Source: Flavobacteriales bacterium
GTDB taxonomy: Bacteria; Bacteroidota; Bacteroidia; UBA10329
NCBI GenBank assembly: GCA_016124845.1
Contig: WGMW01000012.1
Coordinates: 52,641 to 116,640, forward strand
DNA length: 64,000 nucleotides
Direction: 5' to 3'
A model generated the notes under the pieces. The model did not search any database and had not been told where the DNA came from. It was given only the letters and a program-made list of their open reading frames with translations. Numbering within the stretch: the first letter of the stretch is position 1; each line of letters starts with the position of its first letter. The translations under genes were made by a program, and so were the position numbers. This document shows, in pieces, positions 41,571 to 51,108 of this stretch.

Positions 41571-44423
41571 ATGAGAATACGGTTTACCCTCCTCCTCATT
41601 TCCATCCTATTTACCGTTGCCGCCTTTGCACAGAACAAGACCGTAACGGGTGTGATCAAGGACAAGAAAAGCGGTGAAACGCTGGTCGCTGCATCTGTAA
41701 TAGTTAAAGGTACAACTACCGGGGTGCAGACAGACGCCAACGGGAAGTTCAGCATCGAGCTCGACCTATCGGAACCGAAGACCCTTGTGGTTAGCTACCT
41801 CGGTTATCAGGACTTTGAGATACCTGTGGATAAGAACAACACCAACGTGACCGTGGAGATGGAGACCATCAACATGGTGGGGCAGGAAGTGGTGGTGTCC
41901 GGTTCGCGCGTGTCGGAGACCATCATGGAAAGTACCGCCAGCATTCAGAAGATGAATGTGCGCGACATCAACGAGGTGGCATCGGGCAACTTCTACCAGA
42001 GCATGAGCACGCTGAAGGGCGTGGATGTGACCACGAGCAGTATGGGCTTTCAGGTCATCAACATGCGCGGTTTCAATACCACGGCCCCTGTGCGTATCGT
42101 TCAGTTTGTGGATGGAATGGACAACCAGGCCCCGGGGTTGAACTTCCCGGTGGGAAACATGGTGGGTGCCAACGACCTCGACCTCGAAAGTGTGGAGGTG
42201 ATCAGTGGGCCGGCCTCGGCCTTGTACGGCCCCAACGCCTTTCAGGGGGTGGTGAGCATGCGGACGAAGAACCCGTACGACTATCCGGGCCTATCGGTGA
42301 AGATACAGGGCGGTAGCCGCGACTATGCCGATTTCCAAGCACGCTACGCGGGAACCTTCGGCAAGGAGAAGCGCTGGGGTTTGAAAATAACAGGGCAGTA
42401 TAAGCGTGCGAACGACTGGATAGCCAACGACACCAAGTACCGCCCCGACTACTACGACCCGACCGACAGCGTGGCACCCAACCTGTATGGCGACATCAGC
42501 ACGGACATCGACCTCTCGGCCATCATCGAGAAATTGCAGGACGACCAGACGCTGACGCAGCAGCAGCGCGATGACTACATTGCTTTGAACAACTGGTTGG
42601 GGCTGGTTTCGCCCAATGCCTATCCGGGAACCATTAACGTAAAGGCACCGGGCTACACGGAGCATCAGTTGGCCAACAACAACACCTTCAGCGCCAAGGC
42701 CACGGCCGCGCTGCACTACCGCTTTAAGAAAGGCATTGAGGCTTCGCTGACGTACAAGTTCGGAACGGGTACGGCCATCTATCAGGCGTCCAACCGTTAC
42801 AGCATCAACAATATTCTGTTCCAACAGGTGAAGGCCGAGATAACGGGCAAGAACTGGTTGGTGCGCGCCTACTCTACGTTTGAGGACGCAGGCAAGTCAT
42901 ACGATATCGTATTCACAGGCATCAACATCTCCAAACAGGGGATCAAGGATTATGTGGGCGAATACCTCGGTGCCTACTTCGATACCCTGAAGGTGATGAC
43001 CAACGACTTTGACGGAGATGCCTCGGCCGCGCAGGTTCAGGCCGCGAAGGAGCATGCACGGGCGGTGGCCGATGCCAACGGCTGGATCCCTGCGGGCAGC
43101 ACCAAGTTCGATTCGCTCCGCAACGACATCATCAACAACGCCAACCTTCAGAAAGGTTCCAAGTTCACAGACAAGTCGAACCTACAGCATGTGGAGGGAC
43201 AGTACAATTTCCACACGCCTTACTTCGACCTGCTGGTGGGCGCCAACGTCCGCAGGTACGACCCGCAGTCGTTCGGAACCATCTTCTCCGACACGCTGGT
43301 GAACCGTGGCGATACGCTTGCCAACGGCTCTGCCGACCTCAGCGCCAAGTTTGTGAACCTACAGGTTTGGGAAGTGGGCGGCTTTGCCCAGATGACGAAG
43401 GGCTTCTTTGATGACAAGTTCAAGATCATGGCCTCGGTGCGGGCGGATAAGAACAAGAACTTCCCTGTGCAGTTCTCGCCCCGCGTATCGATGATGTACA
43501 ACCTGAAGGGACACATCTTCCGCGTGGCGGCACAGAGCGCATTCCGTATTCCAACGCTGCAGAACCAGTACATCAACCTTGATATCGGTCCGCTGACCAT
43601 TGCAGGCAACCTGAACGGCTGGGACAACCTCTACACCTTGGAGTCGGTGACCAATTTTGAGAACTACTTGGACAGCGTTCAGAACCAAGGCGCGTGGTTT
43701 GACTCGGCTTATGATGTTGCCGCCAAGAAGTTGAAGACGTTCTCGGCCAAGAAGCTGCGACCAGAGCAGGTGAAGACCATCGAGCTCGGTTATCGGGGTG
43801 TGCTCTTCAAGAAACTGTATGTGGATGCGAACTGGTACTACAACTGGTACACCGATTTCATTGGGGAGATACGCGTGGTGCAGCCGCACAACGCCAGCGT
43901 GAACGACCAGAGCGGTGTGGATCAGCTTCTCTCCTACTCGGCCAGCAACGAATCGTACACGCGGTATCAGATTCCTGTGAATGCCACGCAGTCGGTGCGT
44001 TCGATGGGTGCCACCCTCGGTCTGGTCTATTACATCAACGACAACTATTCGGCCTCGGTCAACTACACGTTCGCGCAGCTTATTGACAAGAATCTGGATG
44101 ACCCCATCATTCCAGGGTTCAACACCCCGAAGAACAAATTCAACGTGGGAGTTAAAGGCCGCAAGGTGTGGAAAGGGCTGGGTTTCTCTGCCAACTTCCA
44201 ATGGGTTGACAAATACCTCTGGCAAAGCACGTTCGGAACGGGAATGGTCAAATCCTACTCCTTCCTCGACCTTCAGTTGAGCTACGAGATACCGAAATGG
44301 TATTCCACGCTACGCTTCGGTGCGTCAAATGTTTATAACTTACAACGTCAAGAGGCCTTCGGTTCTCCTAAGATCGGAACGATGGTCTATGGTTCTATCC
44401 TATTCGACATTAAACAACTCTAA
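41571..44423 (+). CDS. TonB-dependent outer-membrane receptor with carboxypeptidase-like N-domain
   Basis: A 950-residue protein. Signal peptide MRIRFTLLLISILFTVAAFA; residues 22-105 form a CarboxypepD_reg-like domain (TVTGVIKDKKSGETLVAASV, VSYLGYQDFEIPV). The plug follows (VINMRGFNTTAPVRIVQFVD, GPASALYGPNAFQGVVSM), then a 22-stranded-type barrel ending in MVYGSILFDIKQL. No SusD-like gene is next to it. It imports an unknown ligand using TonB-ExbBD energy. A T9SS-exported hydrolase follows after 11 bp. The paralogue at 57533 has matching plug and extracellular segments (FGTGTAIYQ/FGTGTTVYQ, AYSTFEDAGKSYD/AYSTNEDAGKSYD). Confidence 0.9.
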   Translation: MRIRFTLLLISILFTVAAFAQNKTVTGVIKDKKSGETLVAASVIVKGTTTGVQTDANGKFSIELDLSEPKTLVVSYLGYQDFEIPVDKNNTNVTVEMETINMVGQEVVVSGSRVSETIMESTASIQKMNVRDINEVASGNFYQSMSTLKGVDVTTSSMGFQVINMRGFNTTAPVRIVQFVDGMDNQAPGLNFPVGNMVGANDLDLESVEVISGPASALYGPNAFQGVVSMRTKNPYDYPGLSVKIQGGSRDYADFQARYAGTFGKEKRWGLKITGQYKRANDWIANDTKYRPDYYDPTDSVAPNLYGDISTDIDLSAIIEKLQDDQTLTQQQRDDYIALNNWLGLVSPNAYPGTINVKAPGYTEHQLANNNTFSAKATAALHYRFKKGIEASLTYKFGTGTAIYQASNRYSINNILFQQVKAEITGKNWLVRAYSTFEDAGKSYDIVFTGINISKQGIKDYVGEYLGAYFDTLKVMTNDFDGDASAAQVQAAKEHARAVADANGWIPAGSTKFDSLRNDIINNANLQKGSKFTDKSNLQHVEGQYNFHTPYFDLLVGANVRRYDPQSFGTIFSDTLVNRGDTLANGSADLSAKFVNLQVWEVGGFAQMTKGFFDDKFKIMASVRADKNKNFPVQFSPRVSMMYNLKGHIFRVAAQSAFRIPTLQNQYINLDIGPLTIAGNLNGWDNLYTLESVTNFENYLDSVQNQGAWFDSAYDVAAKKLKTFSAKKLRPEQVKTIELGYRGVLFKKLYVDANWYYNWYTDFIGEIRVVQPHNASVNDQSGVDQLLSYSASNESYTRYQIPVNATQSVRSMGATLGLVYYINDNYSASVNYTFAQLIDKNLDDPIIPGFNTPKNKFNVGVKGRKVWKGLGFSANFQWVDKYLWQSTFGTGMVKSYSFLDLQLSYEIPKWYSTLRFGASNVYNLQRQEAFGSPKIGTMVYGSILFDIKQL

Positions 44424-44434
44424 TACCTCCAGTA

Positions 44435-47400
44435 ATGAAAAGAGTTCTATTCTCCCTTCTTCTTATCGGCACGTTCGTGAACACTTCGCGTGGTCAGGGC
44501 GATGTGATCCTGAACGGAAAGATCGATAACCTCCTCGAATTCTCCACGGTGTACTCCGAGGAGTTCATCATGCACGACAGCACCAAGCTGATGACGGATG
44601 TGTATCTGCCCATTATGCGCGACTGTCTGATGGTTCCTGTGAGCATCCCTATACCGACACAGTTGCAGGCCATTTTCGGTAGCCAGCCCATTGAGTACAA
44701 CTTGGAGCTGATCCCTCGCAACACGCAGTATATCATCTACGATTCGCTGAACGGCCAGCCGAACCCGAACCCGTACAAATTGCCGATGGTGCTTACCCGT
44801 ACGCCTTACGACAAGGGCGACCAGAACGCGGGCGAGGCACCTGTGATGAACCTCCTGGGCTATGCCTTCCTGAAACAGGATCAGCGGGGACGATATGCTT
44901 CGGAAGGGGTTTATCTGCCGCTTACCAGCGATGGTTGGAACAAGGGCGTGTACCACCCGAACTTCCAACATGTGTTGGATGCCACCGACCCAAGCGACCC
45001 GAAGAACGGCAACAAGCACGAGGACGGCTTCGATACGTGGAATTACATCAAACATCGGCTGGTGAGGGATTACGACCTTGATGGCGATGGCATTACCGAC
45101 ACCACCGATCTGGTTTACAGCGGTCGCTTTGCGATGTTCGGAGCTTCGGCCCTCGGCTATAACCAATATCAGGCGGCTGCGGCCCACATGATCGATGAGA
45201 ATGAGCCCGGTTGTAAGGCGTTGATGCCCATTGTGGCCCCTGCCGACTTCTACAAGGGTGTGGGATTCCCCAACGGGGTGCTGCGCGACCGCTTGGTAAC
45301 GGGCTGGCTCAAAGGACAGATCTTTACGGGAACGGATGATGACCTCATTCCCATTGACAATGACATGCAGAACAACATTCACAGTTCTGCGGACTACAAT
45401 TTGCCGCAATCCATTGTGGTGAACTCCGTGGTGCACGAGTTTCAGCAGAACAAATTCGATGCGGCCAACTTGGCCATCGACCACTTTGCTTCGGTTCAGT
45501 ACGAGGATCAGTTCGGAAACAAGACGTGCGGTTACTACCCCAACTTTGTAGGCCGTGCTGAGATCGATGTGAGCCGCGCACCTGTAGATGCCAATGGTGA
45601 AGCGAACATCAACGGTGAGTACAGCCGCTTTGGAAACATGGAGGTCCCTGCGTATCACCTCGGTGGCTGGTGGGACATCTTTGTGGACTCGCAGACGGAG
45701 AGCTGGGCCAACATGCGCAGGCATTTGAGCACCGGCAAGTTCAACCGACCCGGTGTGACCAACCGCGAATTGCAAAAGCTGGTACTTGGACCTTGGGCAC
45801 ACCAGACCACAGGTTCGCTGACCACGGGAGACAGAACCTATCCCGACAATGTTTCGGACCTGTTGGGCATCAACTTCGATGATTTCAGCGAAACGAACAT
45901 CCCGATAGACAAGGCTTTGAACTCGGAGGTGATCGGATGGTTCCGTTACAACCTGAACTACGCCCCGGGAGACTCGTTGGGCGAGCCGAAATTCGTGCTT
46001 CCTGAATCGGACAACCTTTATCCGTTCGCTGACCTTGGGTTGGCGGGTCATATCGACATTCGCGTACCGGCAGCCGAAGTGCGATTGCCTTACACGCAGC
46101 TTATCGGTGTGCTAACGGGCGTAACGCCACTTACCGGACTGAAAGCCGAATTGGTGTATACCACGCCATTCGGTGGTGGCACCATTCCGATCGATCTACC
46201 GGACATTCCATTGAGCAATGTGATCCCCGGATTGAATGCGACCTCCATCCATCCGATCCCTTACCGCGATTTTGCCGACCCGAGCGAGATTCCGAACGTG
46301 CGTCTCTACATCGTGGGACCGAACAACGATACCGAACCTCAGAATGTGAACCTTTCGAACTACTGGTTGGGCGTAGATACCTTCCCGCTACCTGAAGGAC
46401 GCGATTGGGATGCCATTCAGCGAACCACGTTCTTCCTTCACCAAGATGGTACGTTGGACAATGAAGCTCCCACAACCGATGAAGGATTCAAGATGTACGT
46501 GCACGATCCGGATGATCCTATCCGAACCGTGGGTGGTGCCAACATGATCGTGAAGACGCCAGATGGCGAGCGCGATGCACAAGGACAGTTCAACCTGAAA
46601 GACCCACGCTATGAGCCTTACACCATGAACCGTCCAGGAGTGATCAGCTTTGAGAGTGCGCCTGTAAAGGATTCTCTGTGCGTTATCGGCTATCCAACGG
46701 TGAAACTCTATGCCAAGAGCAACATCGGTGGTTTGGATGAAGGTCCGACCGACACGGATTTCCACATCCGTATTGTGGATGTCTACCCTGATGGCCGCGA
46801 ATATTTTGTGCAGGACGGCCAAGTGAATGCCCGTGCCCGCGACTATGTGCGCATGCTGGTAGAAGAGCCTTGGAAGGATTACTCGCAGGAGCATCCGGGT
46901 GATGACATTCCGTTCACGAACATCAACATCGGTGAAATCTATGAGTACGTGTTCGAAATGCTTCCGATCGGTTACACGTTCGGTGATGGACACAAGATCA
47001 AGATCCTCATCAGCAGCAGTAACTACAACCGCTTCCAAGTGAATCCGAACATTCCGATCATGCCGGGCGAATTCTTCCGTAGAAAGCCGGGCGATGGAAA
47101 GACCTACATCTTCGAAGGCGAAGAATACTCACCTCGTGTAGCGATTCAGCGGGTGCATTTCTCTCCTGAGCATCCTACGCAGATCTCGCTTCCGATCTAC
47201 ACCAAGCAATACACAGGTATTGACGACCCGATCGCAGAAGCCAAAGGTCCGCAGATGTTGGTGTACCCCAATCCTGTCAACGATTTCGTGAGCATTTACA
47301 TGGACAATGGCGGCACGTATAACCTGAAGATCATGTCTGTTGACGGAGCGTTGATCCGCACGGAACAGAACTTCAGAGATAACATGAATGTGGATGTTTC

Positions 47401-47485
47401 GACCTTGAGCCAAGGCATCTACTTCGTGGAGTTGACAGACACGAAGACCAACGAGCGTTTCGTACAGAAGTTCTCTAAACTTTAG
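44435..47485 (+). CDS. CocE/X-Pro-dipeptidyl-peptidase-like hydrolase with T9SS type A sorting domain
   Basis: A 1,016-residue exported enzyme: signal MKRVLFSLLLIGTFVNTSRG, alpha/beta hydrolase (60-540) and an X-Pro dipeptidyl-peptidase C-terminal jelly roll (600-910). Motifs: PMVLTRTPYDKGDQ, FLKQDQRGRYASEG, and the nucleophile elbow MFGASALGYNQYQ with the catalytic Ser. The last ~80 residues are a T9SS sorting domain (LVYPNPVNDFVSIYMDNGG, VSTLSQGIYFVELTDTK). It probably cleaves peptides, esters or acyl amides at the cell surface. The preceding receptor gene ends 11 bp away, so enzyme and receptor are likely one uptake unit. A terminator follows. Confidence 0.85.
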   Translation: MKRVLFSLLLIGTFVNTSRGQGDVILNGKIDNLLEFSTVYSEEFIMHDSTKLMTDVYLPIMRDCLMVPVSIPIPTQLQAIFGSQPIEYNLELIPRNTQYIIYDSLNGQPNPNPYKLPMVLTRTPYDKGDQNAGEAPVMNLLGYAFLKQDQRGRYASEGVYLPLTSDGWNKGVYHPNFQHVLDATDPSDPKNGNKHEDGFDTWNYIKHRLVRDYDLDGDGITDTTDLVYSGRFAMFGASALGYNQYQAAAAHMIDENEPGCKALMPIVAPADFYKGVGFPNGVLRDRLVTGWLKGQIFTGTDDDLIPIDNDMQNNIHSSADYNLPQSIVVNSVVHEFQQNKFDAANLAIDHFASVQYEDQFGNKTCGYYPNFVGRAEIDVSRAPVDANGEANINGEYSRFGNMEVPAYHLGGWWDIFVDSQTESWANMRRHLSTGKFNRPGVTNRELQKLVLGPWAHQTTGSLTTGDRTYPDNVSDLLGINFDDFSETNIPIDKALNSEVIGWFRYNLNYAPGDSLGEPKFVLPESDNLYPFADLGLAGHIDIRVPAAEVRLPYTQLIGVLTGVTPLTGLKAELVYTTPFGGGTIPIDLPDIPLSNVIPGLNATSIHPIPYRDFADPSEIPNVRLYIVGPNNDTEPQNVNLSNYWLGVDTFPLPEGRDWDAIQRTTFFLHQDGTLDNEAPTTDEGFKMYVHDPDDPIRTVGGANMIVKTPDGERDAQGQFNLKDPRYEPYTMNRPGVISFESAPVKDSLCVIGYPTVKLYAKSNIGGLDEGPTDTDFHIRIVDVYPDGREYFVQDGQVNARARDYVRMLVEEPWKDYSQEHPGDDIPFTNINIGEIYEYVFEMLPIGYTFGDGHKIKILISSSNYNRFQVNPNIPIMPGEFFRRKPGDGKTYIFEGEEYSPRVAIQRVHFSPEHPTQISLPIYTKQYTGIDDPIAEAKGPQMLVYPNPVNDFVSIYMDNGGTYNLKIMSVDGALIRTEQNFRDNMNVDVSTLSQGIYFVELTDTKTNERFVQKFSKL

Positions 47486-47507
47486 AACGAATCCAACCCG
47501 AAGTAAG

Positions 47508-47540
47508 GCCCCGACCTGCGATTGCAGATCGGGGCTTTAT
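47508..47540 (+). terminator. Terminator after the CocE-like hydrolase gene
   Basis: GCCCCGACCTGC-GATT-GCAGATCGGGGC, a long stem with one internal mismatch, then TTTAT. The 3' end overlaps the -7 element of the next gene. Confidence 0.85.
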
Positions 47541-47545
47541 CTTTG
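47538..47545 (+). promoter_or_regulatory. Bacteroidota -7 promoter element (TATCTTTG)
   Basis: Exact TAnnTTTG match 15 bp before the thioesterase ATG at 47561. It is embedded in the tail of the upstream terminator, so the two genes are transcribed separately. Confidence 0.5.
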
Positions 47546-47560
47546 GCGAAAATTCAACGC

Positions 47561-48076
47561 ATGTCTGACAAACGCACACCCGAATCCACGCTGGCCATTA
47601 ACACCGAGATCGTCCTGCCCAACGACACCAACACCTTGGGAAACCTGATGGGCGGCAAGCTGCTGCATTGGATGGATGTGATCGCGGCCATTTCGGCCCA
47701 TCGCCTTTGCAAACGCGTGTGCGTGACCGCATCGGTCAATAACGTTTCATTCAATCAGCCCATCAAACTGGGCGATATTGTGACGTTGCAGTCCAAGGTG
47801 TCGCGGTCGTTCAGCAGCAGCATGGAGATCTTTATAGATGTGTTTGTGGAAGACCGCTCCACTTCGGAGAAGATCAAAGTAAATGAGGCCATTTACACGT
47901 TTGTGGCCGTGGATCAGCTCGGCAATCCGATACGTGTGCCGGAGGTTGTTCCGGAAACGGAAGAGGAAAAAGCCCGCTATGATGGCGCGCTACGCAGACG
48001 GCAATTGAGCCTTATTCTATCTGGAAAGATGAAGCCCAACGAGGCTACGGAATTGAAGGCGCTGTTTGCGGATTAA
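47561..48076 (+). CDS. Acyl-CoA thioesterase (hotdog fold)
   Basis: A 171-residue protein of the BFIT/YciA acyl-CoA hydrolase type. It has the hotdog signature LPNDTNTLGNLMGGKLLHWM with the catalytic Asp in MDVIAAISAHR, then VTASVNNVSFNQPIKLGDIV and VNEAIYTFVAVDQLGNP. The C-terminal 30 residues are helical. ATG 47561 is chosen because the frame upstream runs through the terminator and the -7 element. It hydrolyses acyl-CoAs in the cytoplasm. It is convergent with the DoxX gene, overlapping by 4 bp. Confidence 0.85.
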   Translation: MSDKRTPESTLAINTEIVLPNDTNTLGNLMGGKLLHWMDVIAAISAHRLCKRVCVTASVNNVSFNQPIKLGDIVTLQSKVSRSFSSSMEIFIDVFVEDRSTSEKIKVNEAIYTFVAVDQLGNPIRVPEVVPETEEEKARYDGALRRRQLSLILSGKMKPNEATELKALFAD

Positions 48077-48477
48077 CCAAACTTTTTATCCAGCGAATAC
48101 TTGCCAGGGCCCGTTAAGAATAACGTTGCGTAAGGCACAAGGAACAACAGGCCGAACTCCTGCTTACCGAAAGGGTCGTCTGCATGCACAATAAAAACGG
48201 CCACCACCATCGTAATGATGAGCGGCACCAAGGCGGCACGCGTAAAGAGGCCAAGCGCAACAAGAACTCCGCAAACAAACTCCGCGAATACCGTCAAAAC
48301 AAGCGATGGTGCCTGGCCAATGCCGAGAGGGTCAGCAAAGCTGAAATCTCCTTCCAAAAGTCCTTGCAATTTTCCCCAACCATGACTGAAGGCCATGATG
48401 CCTCCTGAAGCCAAACGGATTATTAGTAGACCGAGGTCGGTGGCAATAGGTCTGTTTGAGAAGAGTAGCTTTTTCAT
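48073..48477 (-). CDS. DoxX family membrane protein
   Basis: A 134-residue protein with four transmembrane segments and the DoxX pattern: LGLLIIRLASGGIMAFSHGW, FAEFVCGVLVALGLFTR, IVHADDPFGKQEFGLLFL and the ending GPGKYSLDKKFG. Members are linked to redox or thiol homeostasis at the membrane; the exact role is unclear. The start overlaps the glycosyltransferase stop by 4 bp, so the two are cotranscribed on the minus strand. Confidence 0.85.
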   Translation of the reverse strand: MKKLLFSNRPIATDLGLLIIRLASGGIMAFSHGWGKLQGLLEGDFSFADPLGIGQAPSLVLTVFAEFVCGVLVALGLFTRAALVPLIITMVVAVFIVHADDPFGKQEFGLLFLVPYATLFLTGPGKYSLDKKFG

Positions 48478-49478
48478 AATCCTGTGAATTTGATGGTTTG
48501 TTGAATAACCGCAAAAATATCCTGCTGTTCCATGCAGTTGAAATGACCTTTAGGGCACTTATCGAAACCGATCTTGCTGCACGGGCGACAGTCCAGACCG
48601 TTCACTTCTGAGATGAACGATTCACCTCCTTTTGGCAGATACGGAAACATGCCAAAGGCAGGAATGGTGTTTCCCCAAATGGAAATGATCTTTTTGTTGA
48701 ATGCGGCTGCGATATGCATCATTCCCGTATCGTGCGTAATGACCAACTGCGACTGGCGGATGAGCCAAGCGGATTCGAGCAGGGAATACTTGCCGCAACC
48801 ATTGAAAACGTTTGCAGATGACTTTGCGGCAATGGCCTCGCCAAACGCTTCATCTTCCGGTCCGCCAATAAGCAGAATGGGCCGTTGGATACCGTTACAG
48901 AGTTCTATCAACTTATGTTCTGGCAATTGCTTGGTTTTGAATTTCGCTCCGACCACCACAGCCACAAAACCAGACGCAAAGCTTTCAGGAAGTTGGGGTT
49001 CTCTCCCCTTTGGGGAGATGCCGAAGGCAAAGGGGTCAAAAAAGAAATCCAAACCCTTCCCATCATTCTCAACCCCCAGCGGTTTGAGCGTTTCCATGTA
49101 ACGGTCAACGATGTGAATGTTGGGCAGTCGATCCACCTTCAGGTTCACCTTTAGCCATTTCTCCACATTCAGTTTATGGAAGGCGTGCCATTGGCCACCG
49201 ACCAGGGTTTTGAGAATGCGCGTGCGGAGATTATGATGCAGATCGATGACCACATCGGGGTTGAACGCTTTGAGTTCCTTGGCCAGTACATTCAAACTGT
49301 CGTTCAAAAGAAAGACACCGTTCAAATGCGGATTCGGTTGCACCAACTCGGCATACTGCTTTTTGGTCACGAAGCGGATGTCGGCCTCTGGAAATTTCTT
49401 GCGCAACGCCCTCACCACGGGACTCGTGAGAACGATATCGCCAATGGAACTGAAACGGATAATGAGAATGCGCTGCAC
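48474..49478 (-). CDS. Glycosyltransferase family 9 (heptosyltransferase-like)
   Basis: A 334-residue GT-B enzyme. N-terminal Rossmann part: ILIIRFSSIGDIVLTSPVVR; C-terminal part: ITHDTGMMHIAAAFNKKIIS and WGNTIPAFGMFPYLP, the ADP-heptose-binding block. It is probably used in lipopolysaccharide core or surface polysaccharide assembly. The interdomain linker (PFAFGISPKGREPQ) is the in-frame translation of a dispersed palindromic repeat. The start is GTG 49478, only 4 bp after an exact TACATTTG promoter element, so the mRNA may lack a leader. Confidence 0.85.
   Translation of the reverse strand: MQRILIIRFSSIGDIVLTSPVVRALRKKFPEADIRFVTKKQYAELVQPNPHLNGVFLLNDSLNVLAKELKAFNPDVVIDLHHNLRTRILKTLVGGQWHAFHKLNVEKWLKVNLKVDRLPNIHIVDRYMETLKPLGVENDGKGLDFFFDPFAFGISPKGREPQLPESFASGFVAVVVGAKFKTKQLPEHKLIELCNGIQRPILLIGGPEDEAFGEAIAAKSSANVFNGCGKYSLLESAWLIRQSQLVITHDTGMMHIAAAFNKKIISIWGNTIPAFGMFPYLPKGGESFISEVNGLDCRPCSKIGFDKCPKGHFNCMEQQDIFAVIQQTIKFTGL
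48998..49036. repeat. Dispersed palindromic repeat inside the GT9 coding region
   Basis: TTCTCTCCCCTTTGGGGAGA then TGCCGAAGGCAAAGGGGTC. It has the CCCCTT/GGGG palindrome plus GCCGAAGGC of the intergenic repeat at 11679-11717, and sits in frame in the linker between the two GT9 domains. Confidence 0.6.
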
Positions 49479-49482
49479 GGGG

Positions 49483-49490
49483 CAAATGTA
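49483..49490 (-). promoter_or_regulatory. -7 promoter element 4 bp from the GT9 start
   Basis: TACATTTG on the minus strand (exact TAnnTTTG), followed by CCCC and the GTG start. A TTTG lies 25 bp upstream of it, further than the usual 19-21. The same layout is seen before the TatD gene. Confidence 0.5.
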
Positions 49491-49576
49491 ACCACCTAAA
49501 ACGTGTTGATTGTTGCAAACAGACGGGGAAATGAAGAGTTTTACAACTGGCTGAGACTTGACTGAGATAACGAAAC

Positions 49577-50998
49577 ATGAGAATTCCGTTCATTCGCTTA
49601 TTGACATTCTATTTTCTCCCCATCAGTTTCTGCCATGCACAGAACAACTGGCAGGCCATGGCGGGTGAGATCGATCATTACATCCATACCGTATATTCTG
49701 ACACAGTGGACGGAACCCTCTATGTTGGAGGTGGGCAATTCCGCATCTTTGATGGGAAGCCTATACGGGGCATTGCCCACTACAACGGCATAGAGTGGGA
49801 TTCACTTGGCGCAGGTATTGACGGGCTGGACACGCTGAACAATCCACCTCGGAATACGCTCGGTTTCTGCCGTTATCAGGGATTGCTTTATGTAGGAGGG
49901 ACATTCTATTCGGTCGGAAATGTTAAGGCTCCCCGTATTGCCACTTGGGATGGAAATTCATGGGATTCGCTTTCTGTGCAAGGATTTGAAATCGGTGTTT
50001 CAGGTTCCGTTTACGATCTGTGTGTATACAATGATGACCTTTATGTGGCAGGCAGTTTTTCAACCGTTGCAGGTCTGCCCGGCACGGAAGGCATTGCACG
50101 CTGGGATGGGGCTCAATGGTCTTCGGTCAACTTTCCCCAATACACGTACTTCTCTCAGGTCTATGCGCTGGCAGTCTATCAGGGTGAACTTTATGTAGGA
50201 GGTAACTTTCATAACAATTTTACCGATCCCGACCAGAACATCATGCGCTGGGATGGCACACAATGGAGAACCGTGGGCAATGGCATCAGGTATGCCGGTT
50301 GGACCTGGGTGGCCGATATGGTCGTGTACAAGGATGAACTGTATGTGGGCGGCCTTTTCGGGGCTGCCAATGGTAATGTATGCAGCAATATCCAGCGCTG
50401 GGATGGTGAGGCCTGGAAGGATGTGGGCGGTGGTACAGGGGGTGTAAATGGGCAGATCATTGAACTGTTCACAGGCAATGGATACCTGTATGCTGTGGGA
50501 CGCTTTGAAACGGCAGGCGGTGTGCCAGCAGACCATGTGGCCCGATGGGATGGGAATGAATGGTGCAGCCTCGGAAGTGACTTCGACAATTCCATATTGG
50601 TAGGTACGGTTTACCGTGATACGCTGGTTGTCGGTGGTGGCTTCTGGACCATCGATGGGGACAGTATCTATGGCATCGCCAAATGGACCGGTGGAGACTT
50701 CGTTGATGAGTGTGGTACATTCTCAGAAATCGAAGAAATCGAAACTGAAAATTCAGAACTGACCGTGTACCCAAATCCGGCCAATTCATCAACCACAATT
50801 GCTTGGCGTGCCCATTACTATGGTAATTACCGATTGAATCTTTATGATGCCAGCGGACGTCAATTAACGGTTCCCGTTACTGAAATAGCGGGAGGAAAGT
50901 GGGAACTGGACATGAGCGATCTTTCCTCTGGAGTCTATTTTGGACAATTGACTGTAGGGGATATGAAGCGGAATTTTAAGGTGGTGAAAGCTCCTTGA
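49577..50998 (+). CDS. Propeller-repeat surface protein with T9SS type A sorting domain
   Basis: A 473-residue exported protein (signal MRIPFIRLLTFYFLPISFCHA). Residues 25-380 hold about seven repeats of the form LYVGGxFxxxxG...xIxRWDGxxW, for example ELYVGGNFHNNF and NIQRWDGEAWKDVGGG, which suggest a beta-propeller. Residues 395-473 are the sorting domain (LTVYPNPANSSTTIAW, MSDLSSGVYFGQLTVGD). The target is unknown; such proteins often bind or process surface ligands. It is divergent from the GT9 gene. Confidence 0.75.
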   Translation: MRIPFIRLLTFYFLPISFCHAQNNWQAMAGEIDHYIHTVYSDTVDGTLYVGGGQFRIFDGKPIRGIAHYNGIEWDSLGAGIDGLDTLNNPPRNTLGFCRYQGLLYVGGTFYSVGNVKAPRIATWDGNSWDSLSVQGFEIGVSGSVYDLCVYNDDLYVAGSFSTVAGLPGTEGIARWDGAQWSSVNFPQYTYFSQVYALAVYQGELYVGGNFHNNFTDPDQNIMRWDGTQWRTVGNGIRYAGWTWVADMVVYKDELYVGGLFGAANGNVCSNIQRWDGEAWKDVGGGTGGVNGQIIELFTGNGYLYAVGRFETAGGVPADHVARWDGNEWCSLGSDFDNSILVGTVYRDTLVVGGGFWTIDGDSIYGIAKWTGGDFVDECGTFSEIEEIETENSELTVYPNPANSSTTIAWRAHYYGNYRLNLYDASGRQLTVPVTEIAGGKWELDMSDLSSGVYFGQLTVGDMKRNFKVVKAP

Positions 50999-51096
50999 GT
51001 CTGAAGATACATCCTGCCAGAGCAATCATCGAGGCGAATGAGAACCTTGAAGCAAACATTTCTTGTCTTTGAATCGATGCCAATGCATGAGCGGTT

Positions 51097-51104
51097 TACA
51101 TTTG
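51097..51104 (+). promoter_or_regulatory. -7 promoter element 4 bp from the TatD start
   Basis: TACATTTG (exact TAnnTTTG), then CCGC and ATG at 51109. A TTTG at 51068-51071 is 25 bp upstream. If used as a promoter, transcription would start at or near the A of the start codon. Confidence 0.5.
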
Positions 51105-51108
51105 CCGC

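Noticed and set aside
43359..44225. 288-codon minus-strand frame
   Set aside because: It lies opposite the TonB receptor barrel, whose plus-strand reading is conserved; this is a composition shadow.
44447..46051. 534-codon minus-strand frame
   Set aside because: It is antisense to the CocE-like gene. The product is rich in Val, Arg and His with no domain, and the plus strand has clear motifs.
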